Made by a program: the position numbers and the translations under genes. Positions 21,269-21,403 of a DNA stretch of 21,403 nucleotides are shown piece by piece. How positions within the stretch are numbered: the first letter of the stretch is position 1; each line of letters begins with the position of its first letter. This stretch comes from Fibrobacteraceae bacterium (lineage in GTDB: Bacteria; Fibrobacterota; Fibrobacteria; Fibrobacterales; Fibrobacteraceae): the NCBI GenBank assembly GCA_021443045.1, contig JABUUT010000014.1, positions 28,489-49,891 of the forward strand, given 5' to 3'. The notes under the pieces are model-generated. The model did not search any database, was not told the DNA's origin, and was given only the letters and a program-made list of their open reading frames with translations.

Positions 21269-21403
21269 ATGAAGAATATAATGGAATACACGGATTATCG
21301 TCAGTATATGTAAGATTTTTATGGAGGTGGAACGGTCTTGCTCCAACGACTCCGCCGGAGCTGCCGCTGGAAATGCCGCGACTTCTATTGAAACCGTCCC
21401 TTG
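21269..21403 (+). pseudogene. Broken TIGR02147-like gene start joined to a lipoprotein-like frame
   Basis: From ATG 21269 the reading is MKNIMEYTDYRQYM, then TAA (21311-21313), then DFYGGG. TIGR02147 proteins, a family much expanded in Fibrobacter, typically begin with an EYTDYR(Q/K) segment followed by DFY(E) a few residues later, so the match continues past the stop. The stop may come from a CAA or similar sense codon. After DFY the similarity ends. A different frame from ATG 21321 stays open to the window edge and reads MEVERSCSNDSAGAAAGN..., like the region just after the lipidation cysteine of Fibrobacter lipoproteins but without a signal peptide. A deletion that joined two genes would explain this, and the sequence beyond the edge would decide it. 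TACATTT lies 5 nt before the ATG at 21257-21263. Confidence 0.5.

Larger units (their letters stand above)
21027..21403. other. AT-rich right edge with regulatory-looking repeats and a broken gene start
   Basis: The stretch after the peptidase start contains no intact gene. From left to right it holds the leader of the minus-strand peptidase gene with TACATTT (21040-21046 on that strand), a possible 25-codon ORF, a perfect 21-bp palindrome, a repeated half-site, and a gene start that is interrupted after 14 codons. Confidence 0.7.

Overview
This looks like a chromosomal segment from a Gram-negative bacterium with an outer membrane, most likely a Fibrobacterota (Fibrobacter-like) organism. The inference rests on three things: many predicted lipoproteins and outer-membrane proteins of unknown function, intergenic repeats of the CTGGATCC...GGATGAC type, and a start at 21269 that resembles the Fibrobacter-expanded TIGR02147 family. 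No rRNA, tRNA, CRISPR array, phage gene or transposase was seen.

Layout. A MORN-repeat exported protein (111-710, +) converges on a DedA-family membrane protein (718-1344, -). Upstream of dedA on the minus strand is a beta-barrel/TPR-like protein with a lysine-rich tail (1396-2991). Next comes a tightly packed minus-strand operon of five genes, 9240 down to 3064. It encodes three predicted lipoproteins with PKD/fibronectin-like folds and then two exported PEGA-type proteins that share an 87-residue C-terminal membrane module. Its genes overlap by 4, 8 and 17 bp or are 8 bp apart. This cassette is the best candidate here for an undescribed cell-surface system.

A divergent plus-strand operon starts at 9269: xseB (exonuclease VII small subunit), an OppF/DppF-type ABC ATPase, and an iron-sulfur TrmA/RlmD-type RNA m5U methyltransferase. 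It is followed by a small outer-membrane protein (11816-12364), a clear terminator, and a run of three predicted lipoproteins (12426-14259) leading directly into metH (14269-17049). This cobalamin-dependent methionine synthase has no C-terminal AdoMet reactivation domain.

The 464-bp gap after metH is filled with dispersed, tandem and inverted repeats. Beyond it, on the minus strand, lies a 1170-residue exported protein combining a HExxH peptidase, a beta-propeller and a predicted C-terminal barrel. The right edge (21027-21403) is AT-rich. It holds a perfect 21-bp palindrome, a repeated half-site, a possible 25-codon ORF, and a TIGR02147-like gene start broken by a stop codon and apparently joined to a lipoprotein-like reading frame.

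Several genes that begin transcription units carry TACATTT or a close variant 5-13 nt before the start codon, which suggests very short 5' leaders. Gene functions are strong for dedA, xseB, the ABC ATPase, the RNA methyltransferase and metH. Most surface proteins can only be described by architecture.
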